A stretch of 12,873 bases of DNA, from positions 1 to 12,873 of the forward strand of contig JAZRDJ010000093.1 of NCBI GenBank assembly GCA_045660245.1. Direction: 5' to 3'. Made by a program: the position numbers and the translations under genes. How positions within the stretch are numbered: position 1 is the stretch's first letter; every line of letters starts with the position of its first letter. A model generated the notes under the pieces. That model was not told the origin of the DNA, did no database searches, and saw only the letters and a program-made list of their open reading frames with translations. This DNA is from RGIG3872 sp045660245 (GTDB lineage: Bacteria; Bacillota; Clostridia; Christensenellales; UBA1242). This document shows positions 1-7,045 of the stretch, one piece after another.

Positions 1-269
1 TTAAGGTATCTGTAAAAGTTATTGAAGGTACAAGAGAAAGAATCCAAGCGTACGAAGGCGTAGTTATCGCTAAGCGTGGCGGTAGCATCAGCGAAACTTT
101 CACAGTTAGAAGAATTAGTTTCGGTGTTGGCGTTGAAAGAACGTTCCCCCTTCACTCACCAAAGATTGCAGACATTAAAGTAGTTAAGAAAGGTGCTGTT
201 AGACGTGCTAAACTTTACTATCTTCGTGAAAGATCTGGTAAAAGTGCAAAGATTAAAACTAAAGTATAA
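1..269 (+). CDS. rplS: 50S ribosomal protein L19, 3' part (5' end outside window)
   Basis: The frame beginning at base 3 is open for 88 residues and ends at TAA 267-269. The visible product starts KVSVKVIEGTRERIQAYEGV and contains the L19 core: the run GGSISETFTVRRISFGVGVE, then FPLHSPKI and the basic tail RRAKLYYLRERSGK. L19 is usually about 115 residues, so roughly the first quarter is missing to the left. L19 lies at the 30S-50S interface of the ribosome. Codon choice (GTT, GGT, CGT, AGA) looks like that of a highly expressed gene. A strong terminator follows 14 bases after the stop, so it is the last gene of its own (probably rpsP-rimM-trmD-rplS) operon. That upstream part is inference from usual gene order. 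Confidence 0.96.
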   Translation, partial: KVSVKVIEGTRERIQAYEGVVIAKRGGSISETFTVRRISFGVGVERTFPLHSPKIADIKVVKKGAVRRAKLYYLRERSGKSAKIKTKV

Positions 270-283
270 TTTTAGCAATTTTC

Positions 284-313
284 AAACTTGGACACATGTC
301 CAAGTTTTTTTAT
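284..313 (+). terminator. Intrinsic terminator after rplS
   Basis: A perfect 10-bp inverted repeat, AAACTTGGAC (284-293) and GTCCAAGTTT (298-307), with loop ACAT runs into a T-rich tail (305-311). It lies 14 bases after the rplS stop and before the comM promoter region, so it separates the ribosomal protein operon from the comM operon. Confidence 0.93.
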
Positions 314-342
314 TATATTGTTATTATAGCAACAAAATTATT

Positions 343-370
343 TTGATTAGTTTACAAAATGTGTTAGTAT
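343..370 (+). promoter_or_regulatory. Candidate extended -10 promoter for the comM operon
   Basis: In the 139-base gap between rplS and comM, TTGATT (343-348) is followed after 16 bases by TAGTAT (365-370). A TG dinucleotide at 362-363 gives an extended -10 (TGT-TAGTAT). The -35 and -10 boxes each match the sigma-A consensus at four of six positions. It lies downstream of the rplS terminator, and no other gap before 10059 has an equally placed pair of boxes, so it is the likely main promoter for comM to trxA. This rests on sequence only; no start site is known. Confidence 0.5.
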
Positions 371-408
371 AAATATCGATATAAAAAATTTATGGTGGTG
401 AAAAAGTT

Positions 409-1938
409 ATGTTGTCAAAAGTAAATAGTTTTGGGCTTTCTGGTCTTGATGGATACAAAGTTGAAGTTGAAGTCGATGTTTCACAAGGTCTTCCGAGATA
501 TGATATTGTTGGACTTCCTGATACGTCTGTCAAGGAGTCCAAAGAAAGGGTTAGGTCTGCGATCAAGAATTCGGGATTTAAATTTCCAGAATACAGAATA
601 ACTGTAAATCTTGCGCCTGCAAGCAACAAGAAGGAAGGACCTGCTTTTGATCTTCCGATTGCTGTTGCTTTGCTTCTTTCAAGCAAACAGATTCAAATGC
701 TGGAAAGTAGAAAGAAAATAATAATAATTGGTGAACTGGGACTCGATGGAAACTTGAAGGCGGTTAATGGAGTGTTGCCACTTTTGATCAGTGCAAGAAA
801 AGAAGGATTTGATACATTCATTATTCCATCTGAAAACAAAATGGAGGCTAGTTACCTTGATGGAATCAATGTGTATGCTTTTGATTCGCTTCAAGAAGTT
901 GCGATGTTTTTGTCTGGAATCAAGAATTATTTGCCGATTGAAAAGGTTGTTTGGAAACCTGCCACTGATGAAAGATTTTCAGAAGATTTTGCAAGAGTAA
1001 AAGGTCAATTTGTTGCAAAGCGAGCCATTGAGATTGCTGTCGCTGGCGGTCACAATATATTGATGGTTGGTCCTCCAGGATCTGGAAAGACAATGCTTGC
1101 AAAATGTATCCCATCATTGCTTCCTGAACTTGATTTTGAAGAGGCTTTGGAAATTACAAAAATTCACAGTGTTGCAGGAATACTTGATAGATCAAAAGGT
1201 GTTGTGAATTCAAGACCATTCAGATCTCCTCATCACACAGCATCAATCATTGCACTCACTGGTGGTGGAAGGACAGCAAAACCAGGCGAAATAAGTTTGG
1301 CTCACAATGGTGTTTTGTTTTTGGATGAAATGCCGGAATATTCAAGAAATACACTTGAGACACTCAGACAGCCTCTTGAAGATGGGGTAATAAACGTTTC
1401 GAGAATTGCATCAACAGTTGAGTATCCAGCATCATTCATGTTGGTTGCGTCAATGAATCCATGTCCATGTGGAAATTATGGTTCAAGGGATCTTGATTGC
1501 AAATGTTCACCATCTCAAATTGACAAGTACTTAAAGAAACTTTCAGGTCCACTTCTTGATAGAATTGATCTCAAGATAGATGTTGATCGTGTGAAGTTTT
1601 ATGATCTTGCAAGTGAATCAAATGAAGAAAAGAGTGCAGATGTGAAACTGAGAATTTCAAAAGCAAGGGAAATTCAAAGGCAGCGTTATAAGGATGACAA
1701 ATTCCACACGAATGCAAAGATGAATTCGCTTGCGGTGAAGAAGTATTGTGCTGTTGACAAAATGACTCAAAACATAATTGAGGAGGCTTTTGAAAAATTC
1801 AAAATGTCTGCGAGAGGATACAACAGGGTGCTCAAAGTTGCACGTACAATTGCAGATCTTGCTGAATCTGAAACAATTGAAATTGATCATGTGATTGAGG
1901 CATTGAATTACAGAAATATTGAAAATGTACAACTCTAA
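409..1938 (+). CDS. comM: ComM/YifB family Mg-chelatase-like AAA+ ATPase
   Basis: 509 residues, the usual length for ComM/YifB. The N-terminal third (about 1-165) is the ChlI-like domain typical of the family (VNLAPASNKKEGPAFDLPIA). The AAA+ core has Walker A GPPGSGKT at residues 221-228 and Walker B LFLDE at 303-307, followed by the family's cysteine cluster CPC-X9-CKC (C352, C354, C364, C366). The C-terminal part (about 405-509) is the Mg-chelatase lid region with SARGYNRVLKVARTIADL. In Vibrio, ComM is a hexameric helicase that drives branch migration during natural transformation; its role in Bacillota is less well tested. The start is set by GGTGGTG at 394-400. It lies 15 bases before dprA, another transformation gene, which supports a DNA uptake or recombination role. 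The symbol comM is used by homology; yifB is the older name. Confidence 0.94.
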   Translation: MLSKVNSFGLSGLDGYKVEVEVDVSQGLPRYDIVGLPDTSVKESKERVRSAIKNSGFKFPEYRITVNLAPASNKKEGPAFDLPIAVALLLSSKQIQMLESRKKIIIIGELGLDGNLKAVNGVLPLLISARKEGFDTFIIPSENKMEASYLDGINVYAFDSLQEVAMFLSGIKNYLPIEKVVWKPATDERFSEDFARVKGQFVAKRAIEIAVAGGHNILMVGPPGSGKTMLAKCIPSLLPELDFEEALEITKIHSVAGILDRSKGVVNSRPFRSPHHTASIIALTGGGRTAKPGEISLAHNGVLFLDEMPEYSRNTLETLRQPLEDGVINVSRIASTVEYPASFMLVASMNPCPCGNYGSRDLDCKCSPSQIDKYLKKLSGPLLDRIDLKIDVDRVKFYDLASESNEEKSADVKLRISKAREIQRQRYKDDKFHTNAKMNSLAVKKYCAVDKMTQNIIEEAFEKFKMSARGYNRVLKVARTIADLAESETIEIDHVIEALNYRNIENVQL

Positions 1939-1953
1939 TGAGGTCTTTGTTTT

Positions 1954-3060
1954 ATGAATATAGAAGTAGAAAATTTTATATTAATTTGTGAATATCTGGG
2001 GATTGCAAAATATAAAATTAATAAATATTTGGGTTCTTGTGCAATTGGGAAAACGATAAATGAAACCATAAATGTAGATGAAAATAATACGTATAATATA
2101 TTTTCAGAAAAAGAGTTTAAAGAAATAAAAAGTGCAGTTTTGAATAAAATCCATTCAAAAATACGTGAAAAACTGGCAAAAATGGGGATAAAATATATTT
2201 TTGCTCATGAATGTGCTTTCCCTGGTATTTTGAAAAATATTGATAATATTCCACTTGTTTTGTATTATGTTGGCAATCTTGAATTATTGAATGAACCATG
2301 TGTTTCGATCATTGGAACGAGAACTCCAACAAGGTATGGAAAAGAAGTGACTGAAATTTTTTCGAGGTCACTTGCACGGTTTGGAATTGTGACTGTGAGT
2401 GGTCTTGCATATGGTCTTGATGGAATAGTGGCGTCTTCAACGATGGAAGAAGGCGGGAAAACCATTGCTGTACTTGCCGGAGGACTTGACAAGATTTATC
2501 CAGCAAATCACACGGAACTCGCAAGAAAAATTGTCAAAACCGGTGGTCTTTTGATCTCAGAATATTTCCCTGGAGTCAAGCCACAAAAACATTTTTTTGT
2601 GGAGAGAAATAGGCTCATTGCTGGACTCTCAAGAGGGCTTGTAATCACTGAAGCGGGAGAGTCTAGTGGGACATTATCTACTGCAAGGTTCGCGATTGAT
2701 AGTGGCAGAGAGTTGTTTGTTGTACCTGGTAATATAACATCTGAAAAAAGTGTTGGGACAAATAAACTTATTGCAGAAATTCCAGATTGTTTCACAATTT
2801 CTCCAGCAGAAGTGATACAAAAACTTGGGCTTGAAAATCAACTGAAATTCAAAGATTCTCAAGTTAAGGATGTCAATCTTTCTAATGATGAAATGGCTAT
2901 TTTAAAAGTTCTCAAAAATGGGGATACTCATTTTGATGACTTGGTTGAAATGGCACAATTAAATCCGAAAAACCTTGCCACATTGTTGACAAGGATGGAA
3001 ATTAATGGTTTAATAAAAAAACTGCCGGGCAATTTTTATGCCGTCAACAACGCGAGATAA
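1954..3060 (+). CDS. dprA: DNA processing protein DprA (Smf)
   Basis: 368 residues, a normal length. DprA binds incoming single-stranded DNA in the cytoplasm and loads RecA during transformation. The Rossmann-like core is clear: SIIGTRTPTRYG from 118, SGLAYGLDG from 149, TIAVLAGGLDKIYPANH, VERNRLIAGLSRG from 216 and SGTLSTARFA from 238, ending SGRELFVVPG. A winged-helix C-terminal domain occupies about 309-368. Two signature blocks differ from the usual form: GLARGID reads GLAYGLD, and the following AAAH is replaced by IVAS. The first 90 residues are poorly conserved and AT-rich (about 25 % G+C over 1981-2220 by hand count, against nearly 50 % at 2461-2520). Start ATG 1954 follows TGAGGT at 1939-1944. 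The gene follows comM by 15 bases and precedes topA by 37, the same dprA-topA order as in Bacillus. Confidence 0.95.
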   Translation: MNIEVENFILICEYLGIAKYKINKYLGSCAIGKTINETINVDENNTYNIFSEKEFKEIKSAVLNKIHSKIREKLAKMGIKYIFAHECAFPGILKNIDNIPLVLYYVGNLELLNEPCVSIIGTRTPTRYGKEVTEIFSRSLARFGIVTVSGLAYGLDGIVASSTMEEGGKTIAVLAGGLDKIYPANHTELARKIVKTGGLLISEYFPGVKPQKHFFVERNRLIAGLSRGLVITEAGESSGTLSTARFAIDSGRELFVVPGNITSEKSVGTNKLIAEIPDCFTISPAEVIQKLGLENQLKFKDSQVKDVNLSNDEMAILKVLKNGDTHFDDLVEMAQLNPKNLATLLTRMEINGLIKKLPGNFYAVNNAR

Positions 3061-3071
3061 AGGCAGGTGTG

Positions 3072-3077
3072 TATAAT
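3072..3077 (+). promoter_or_regulatory. Consensus -10 box in front of topA
   Basis: TATAAT occurs exactly at 3072-3077 in the 37-base dprA-topA gap, 20 bases before the topA start. No good -35 sits at 16-18 bases upstream (the bases there read AACGCG); the nearest partial match, TCAACA at 3044-3049, is 22 bases away. It could be a weak internal promoter giving topA extra transcription, or chance in AT-rich DNA. The AAGGGGA at 3087-3093 is the topA ribosome binding site. Confidence 0.3.
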
Positions 3078-3097
3078 ATAGATATAAAGGGGAATGT

Positions 3098-5218
3098 ATG
3101 AAACTTATATTCATTGAAGGACCTGGTAAAAAACCGAGTATTGAAAAGTATGCGGGAAAGGAATACAAAGTAATTCCAACCATGGGACATATTCGTGATT
3201 TACCGTCAAAGGGATTGAATGTTGATATTTCAAAAAACTTTGAACCAAACTATCAAATCCTTCCTGACAAGAAAAAAGTCGTTGATAATATGATTGAACA
3301 AGCAAAAAAGGCTGAACAGATCTTGATCGCAACCGACCCTGATCGTGAAGGTGAAGCAATTGCTTGGCATGTTTGTAATATCTTAAAATTGAATCAAGAA
3401 GATCCAATTCGAATTGAGTTCAACGAAATTAGTGAAAGAGCAGTTCAAAATGGAATCAAAAGTCCAAGAGCCATCAATCAAAAACTCGTGGACGCTCAAC
3501 AAGCAAGACGCGTGCTTGACAGGCTTGTGGGTTACAAGTTGTCTCCATTTTTGTGCAAGAAGATTCAAAATAATTTGTCTGCAGGACGTGTTCAATCAGT
3601 AACATTGAAACTTGTGGTTGATCGCGACAGAGAGATTGAAAATTTCAAACCTGTTGAATACTGGACACTTTCGGCAATACTTGAAGGTGAGCACGGAAAA
3701 GACAAGGTTGTGACATATCTTGCTGCAAACAAAGACAAGAAGATCAAATCAAAAGAAGAAATGGATGAGATTGTTTCAGCAATTGAGGGTGGCGTGTTCA
3801 AGGCAGTCAACGTCAAAAAATCGCTCACTGCATCACACCCAAGTGCGCCATTCACAACTTCTTCAATGCAAAAAGAAGCCGGAAACAAACTTGGCATGAC
3901 ACTCAAAACTATCACTCAAACAGCACAAAGTCTGTATGAGGGTGTTGACCTCAAAACTGGTGGAAAACTTGCACTTGTTACATACATTCGTACTGACTCA
4001 ACTCGTATCAGCCCTGAGGCACAAGCAATGGCAAAGGATTATATAAAAGAGCATTATGGTGACAAATATATTCCTGAAAAGGCAAGGGTATACAAAAACA
4101 AAAAAGATGCGCAAGATGCGCACGAAGCGATCAGACCAATCAGTCTTGCAAAAACTCCTGAGAGTATGAAAGACTTGATCAGCAAAAATGAATATAGGCT
4201 TTATAAATTGATATATGACAGATTTTTGGCAAGCCAAATGTCAGATGCTTCATACAATTCACTTTCAGTTGATTTTGAGTGTGCTGGACACAAATTCAAA
4301 ACAACAGGAAGAGCACTTGTGTTTGATGGATATACGGCACTTTACAACAACGAACCATCTCCAAATGAAAATGAAGAAGATGAGACATCTTCAAAACTTC
4401 CAAATATTGAAAAAGATCAAGAGTTTAAGCACGTGTCTTCAAAGCCTGAACAAAAATTTACAAAGCCACCAGCAAGATACACTGAAGCAAGTCTTGTTGA
4501 TGCAATGGAAAAAGAAGGTATCGGTAGACCAGCAACTTATACCCAAACTGTTTCAACAATTTCTGGAAGACATTATATTGAAAAAGAGGGAAAGAGTTTG
4601 ATTTCAACAGAACTCGGTCGAAGTGTTGTTGATTTGCTTGTCAAGTTCTTCCCAAACATCATGAACATTGGGTTTACTGCGGACATGGAAGAAAATCTCG
4701 ATGAAATTGAGTATTCAGGAAAAGAGTGGAGAAGTGTTATTGGTGAATTTTATACTGGATTTGATCAAGAACTCAGATCGGCCCTTGGTGACACATCAAA
4801 AGTCGAAAAGGCACCAGATGAAGTAACAGATATTCCATGTGAAAAGTGTGGAACAATGATGGTGATCAAAACCGGAAAATTTGGAAAGTTCATTGCTTGT
4901 CCAAATTTCCCAAAATGCAAAAACACAAAACCCCTTGAAGAGCCTGCTGAGGTTGTTGCAAAGTGTCCAAAGTGTGGCAAAGACGTTAAAAAACTCAAGA
5001 GCAAGACTGGCAAAATTTTTTATGGATGTGTTGGATTCCCTGAATGTGAATTCAAGTCATGGGATATCCCAGCAAACGAGAAATGTCCAAACTGCGGTGA
5101 AGACATGATTGTGAAAAAATATTCTGCGTCAAAAGTGACAAGTTGTCCAAAATGTAGTTTTTCAAGACGCGATAAAATAGAAAAAGAGAAAAAAGATGGA
5201 GAAAATACAAACAGTTAA
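3098..5218 (+). CDS. topA: DNA topoisomerase I (type IA)
   Basis: 706 residues, close to the B. subtilis enzyme. It relaxes negative supercoils by cutting one strand through a tyrosyl-5'-phosphate. The toprim domain has the N-terminal Glu (E7), GHIRDLP at 30-36 and the metal triad TDPDREGEA (D80, D82, E84). The catalytic tyrosine is Y296 in TYIRTDSTRIS. KEGIGRPATYTQTV lies in the usual type IA block. The C-terminus carries three zinc ribbons: C581/C584/C601/C607, C623/C626/C644/C650 and C663/C666/C683/C686. A departure from the family is the first toprim block, GPGKKPSIEKYAG, where SPAKAKTIEKYLG is usual; the catalytic Glu and Lys (E7, K11) remain. The ribosome binding site is AAGGGGA at 3087-3093. 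The end overlaps trmFO by 23 bases, implying coupled translation. Confidence 0.97.
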   Translation: MKLIFIEGPGKKPSIEKYAGKEYKVIPTMGHIRDLPSKGLNVDISKNFEPNYQILPDKKKVVDNMIEQAKKAEQILIATDPDREGEAIAWHVCNILKLNQEDPIRIEFNEISERAVQNGIKSPRAINQKLVDAQQARRVLDRLVGYKLSPFLCKKIQNNLSAGRVQSVTLKLVVDRDREIENFKPVEYWTLSAILEGEHGKDKVVTYLAANKDKKIKSKEEMDEIVSAIEGGVFKAVNVKKSLTASHPSAPFTTSSMQKEAGNKLGMTLKTITQTAQSLYEGVDLKTGGKLALVTYIRTDSTRISPEAQAMAKDYIKEHYGDKYIPEKARVYKNKKDAQDAHEAIRPISLAKTPESMKDLISKNEYRLYKLIYDRFLASQMSDASYNSLSVDFECAGHKFKTTGRALVFDGYTALYNNEPSPNENEEDETSSKLPNIEKDQEFKHVSSKPEQKFTKPPARYTEASLVDAMEKEGIGRPATYTQTVSTISGRHYIEKEGKSLISTELGRSVVDLLVKFFPNIMNIGFTADMEENLDEIEYSGKEWRSVIGEFYTGFDQELRSALGDTSKVEKAPDEVTDIPCEKCGTMMVIKTGKFGKFIACPNFPKCKNTKPLEEPAEVVAKCPKCGKDVKKLKSKTGKIFYGCVGFPECEFKSWDIPANEKCPNCGEDMIVKKYSASKVTSCPKCSFSRRDKIEKEKKDGENTNS

Positions 5219-6503
5219 TGTTATTGGTGCAGGCCTTGCTGGCTGTGAGGCGACTTATCAGTTATCCCGAAGAGGGGTAACTGTTCGTCTTTATGAGATG
5301 AAACCACAAAAGTATTCTCCAGCGCACCATGAACCAACTTTTGCAGAAATTGTTTGTTCAAATTCACTCAAGAGTGAAGAACTCTCAACAGCATCTGGAA
5401 CGCTAAAAGCAGAACTTGATGTTTTGGATTGCTTGACGCTTCGCATCGCGAGAGAAACAAGAGTTCCAGCGGGATCTGCTCTTGCTGTTGACAGAAAACT
5501 CTTCACAAAGCGAATGACTGAGGAAATTCAGAAACTTCCAAATGTGGAAATAATCAATGAAGAAGTGACCAGTATCGACACGTCTGTTCCAACAATCATT
5601 GCAACGGGTCCACTCACAAGTGATTCGTTGTCAAAGTCAATTTTTGAACTTCTTGGTGATTCTTCACTTTATTTCTTTGATGCATCCGCTCCGATTGTTG
5701 ATGCTGAAAGCATTGATATGTCAAAAACCTTTTCGAGTGGTAGATATGGAAAAGGCGAAAGTGATTACATCAATTGTCCGATGAACCGAGAAGAATATTA
5801 TGCGTTCATTGATGCTCTCAAAAATGCAGAGAGAGTACCGCTCAAGGATTTTGAGAATACTTCTGTTTTTGAAGGTTGCATGCCTGTTGAGGTGATGGCA
5901 TCGAGAGGTGACGACACTTTGCGTTTTGGACCACTTCGTCCGGTTGGACTACTTGATAATGATGGCAAACGACCATTTGCTGTCGTGCAACTCAGGCGTG
6001 AAAACACAGCAAGTGAATTGTACAATATTGTTGGCTTTCAAACAAATCTGACATTCCCTGAGCAAAAGAGAGTTTTTTCGATGATTCCGGCGCTCTTATC
6101 TGCTGAGTTTGTGAAGTATGGTGTAATGCATAGGAACACGTACATCAATTCGCCAAAGCATTTGAACAGAGATTTTTCAATGAAAAAATATCCATTTGTG
6201 TTTTTTGCTGGACAAATTTCTGGTGTTGAGGGGTATGTGGAGTCCATCGCAAGTGGACTCATGTGTGGAATAAATATGGCGAGAAAATTGAATGGTCTTG
6301 AACCTTTTGTCCCAGATACAACCACAATTATTGGTTCTCTTTTGAAGCATATTTCAACAGAATCACCAAATTTTCAGCCCATGAATGCAAATTTTGGTAT
6401 TTTGGAGCCACTTGGGGAAATAATTCGTGACAAATCACAAAAAAAACTTGCATATTCAAAACGTGCGGTGTTTAATATAACTAACCAAAAAGGAGACTTG
6501 TAA
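5196..6503 (+). CDS. trmFO: tRNA m5U54 methyltransferase, folate/FAD-dependent (TrmFO)
   Basis: 435 residues, the standard length. TrmFO (formerly Gid) makes 5-methyluridine at position 54 of the tRNA T-loop, taking the one-carbon unit from methylenetetrahydrofolate and reducing with FADH2. The N-terminus is an FAD-binding Rossmann motif, NVIGAGLAGCEATYQLSRRG (8-27). C54 in VCSNSLKSEE and C228 in EGCMPVEVMASRG correspond to the two functional cysteines known from B. subtilis (C53 and C226). GQISGVEGYVESIASGL and PMNANFGI are family blocks near the C-terminus. The start ATG 5196 lies within the end of topA (23-base overlap), with only a weak purine-rich site upstream (AGAGAAAAAAG), so translation is probably coupled to topA. 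It ends two bases before hslV. In Bacillus the next gene would be codV (xerC), which is absent here. Confidence 0.96.
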   Translation: MEKIQTVNVIGAGLAGCEATYQLSRRGVTVRLYEMKPQKYSPAHHEPTFAEIVCSNSLKSEELSTASGTLKAELDVLDCLTLRIARETRVPAGSALAVDRKLFTKRMTEEIQKLPNVEIINEEVTSIDTSVPTIIATGPLTSDSLSKSIFELLGDSSLYFFDASAPIVDAESIDMSKTFSSGRYGKGESDYINCPMNREEYYAFIDALKNAERVPLKDFENTSVFEGCMPVEVMASRGDDTLRFGPLRPVGLLDNDGKRPFAVVQLRRENTASELYNIVGFQTNLTFPEQKRVFSMIPALLSAEFVKYGVMHRNTYINSPKHLNRDFSMKKYPFVFFAGQISGVEGYVESIASGLMCGINMARKLNGLEPFVPDTTTIIGSLLKHISTESPNFQPMNANFGILEPLGEIIRDKSQKKLAYSKRAVFNITNQKGDL

Positions 6504-6505
6504 GA

Positions 6506-7042
6506 ATGTTTGAAATTAGAGGAACGACAATTATTGGAGTCAAAAAGGGAAATTCGATCGTTATTGCTGGTGATGGACAGGTGACTCTCAGTGAATCTGT
6601 CGTAATGAAAGGTAATGCAAGAAAAGTGAGGAGAATTTACAACGATCAAGTTGTTGTTGGTTTTGCTGGAAGCACAGCAGATGCCTTCACTCTTTGTGAA
6701 AAATTTGAAGGTAATCTCCAAAAGTATTCTGGAAACCTCATGAGAAGCGCTGTTGAACTTGCTCAAAGTTGGAGAGGAAATGAAGCCCTCCGCCAACTCA
6801 ATGCAATGATGATTGTTGCAGACAAAGAAAATCTTTTGATTGTGACAGGGGTTGGTGATGTTATGGAACCAGAACATGGTGTGTGTGCAATTGGCAGTGG
6901 TGGAAATTATGCACTCGCTGCTGGTCGTGCACTTGCTGAAAACACTGACATGACAGCAAGGGAAATTGCTGAAAAAGCAATGAAGATTGCTGGAGAAATT
7001 TGTATTTTCACAAATGGCAACTTGACAGTTGAGGAGGTGTAA
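6506..7042 (+). CDS. hslV: ATP-dependent protease subunit HslV (ClpQ)
   Basis: 178 residues, normal for the family. HslV forms the dodecameric proteolytic core of the cytoplasmic HslUV (ClpYQ) protease, an N-terminal nucleophile hydrolase related to the proteasome beta subunit. After a predicted six-residue propeptide, MFEIRG, the mature protein would begin TTIIGVK with the catalytic Thr (T7). Further family blocks are VIAGDGQVTL, NARKVRRIYND, GFAGSTADAFTL, AIGSGGNYALAAGRAL and GEICIFTNG. The predicted Thr nucleophile is like the E. coli type; B. subtilis ClpQ is reported to use an N-terminal Ser, and this protein has no Ser at position 2. The ribosome binding site AGGAG lies at 6491-6495. 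It is placed two bases after trmFO and three bases before its partner hslU. Confidence 0.97.
   Translation: MFEIRGTTIIGVKKGNSIVIAGDGQVTLSESVVMKGNARKVRRIYNDQVVVGFAGSTADAFTLCEKFEGNLQKYSGNLMRSAVELAQSWRGNEALRQLNAMMIVADKENLLIVTGVGDVMEPEHGVCAIGSGGNYALAAGRALAENTDMTAREIAEKAMKIAGEICIFTNGNLTVEEV
7032..7039 (+). promoter_or_regulatory. Full-consensus ribosome binding site for hslU inside the hslV end
   Basis: AGGAGGTG sits within the last codons of hslV, six bases before the hslU ATG at 7046. It is the best match to the anti-Shine-Dalgarno consensus in the window. It fixes the hslU start and supports tight co-expression of the two protease subunits. Confidence 0.85.
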
Positions 7043-7045
7043 AAA

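Noticed and set aside
390..686. 98-residue frame on the minus strand opposite comM
   Set aside because: It lies wholly inside the conserved comM N-terminus, has no promoter or ribosome binding site, and its product resembles no protein I know; it is a shadow of the coding bias.
6374..6877. 167-residue frame on the minus strand across the trmFO-hslV junction
   Set aside because: The longest minus-strand frame, but it is opposite two fully conserved genes, has a low-complexity Phe/His/Asn-rich product and no start signals. Antisense of well conserved coding DNA explains it.
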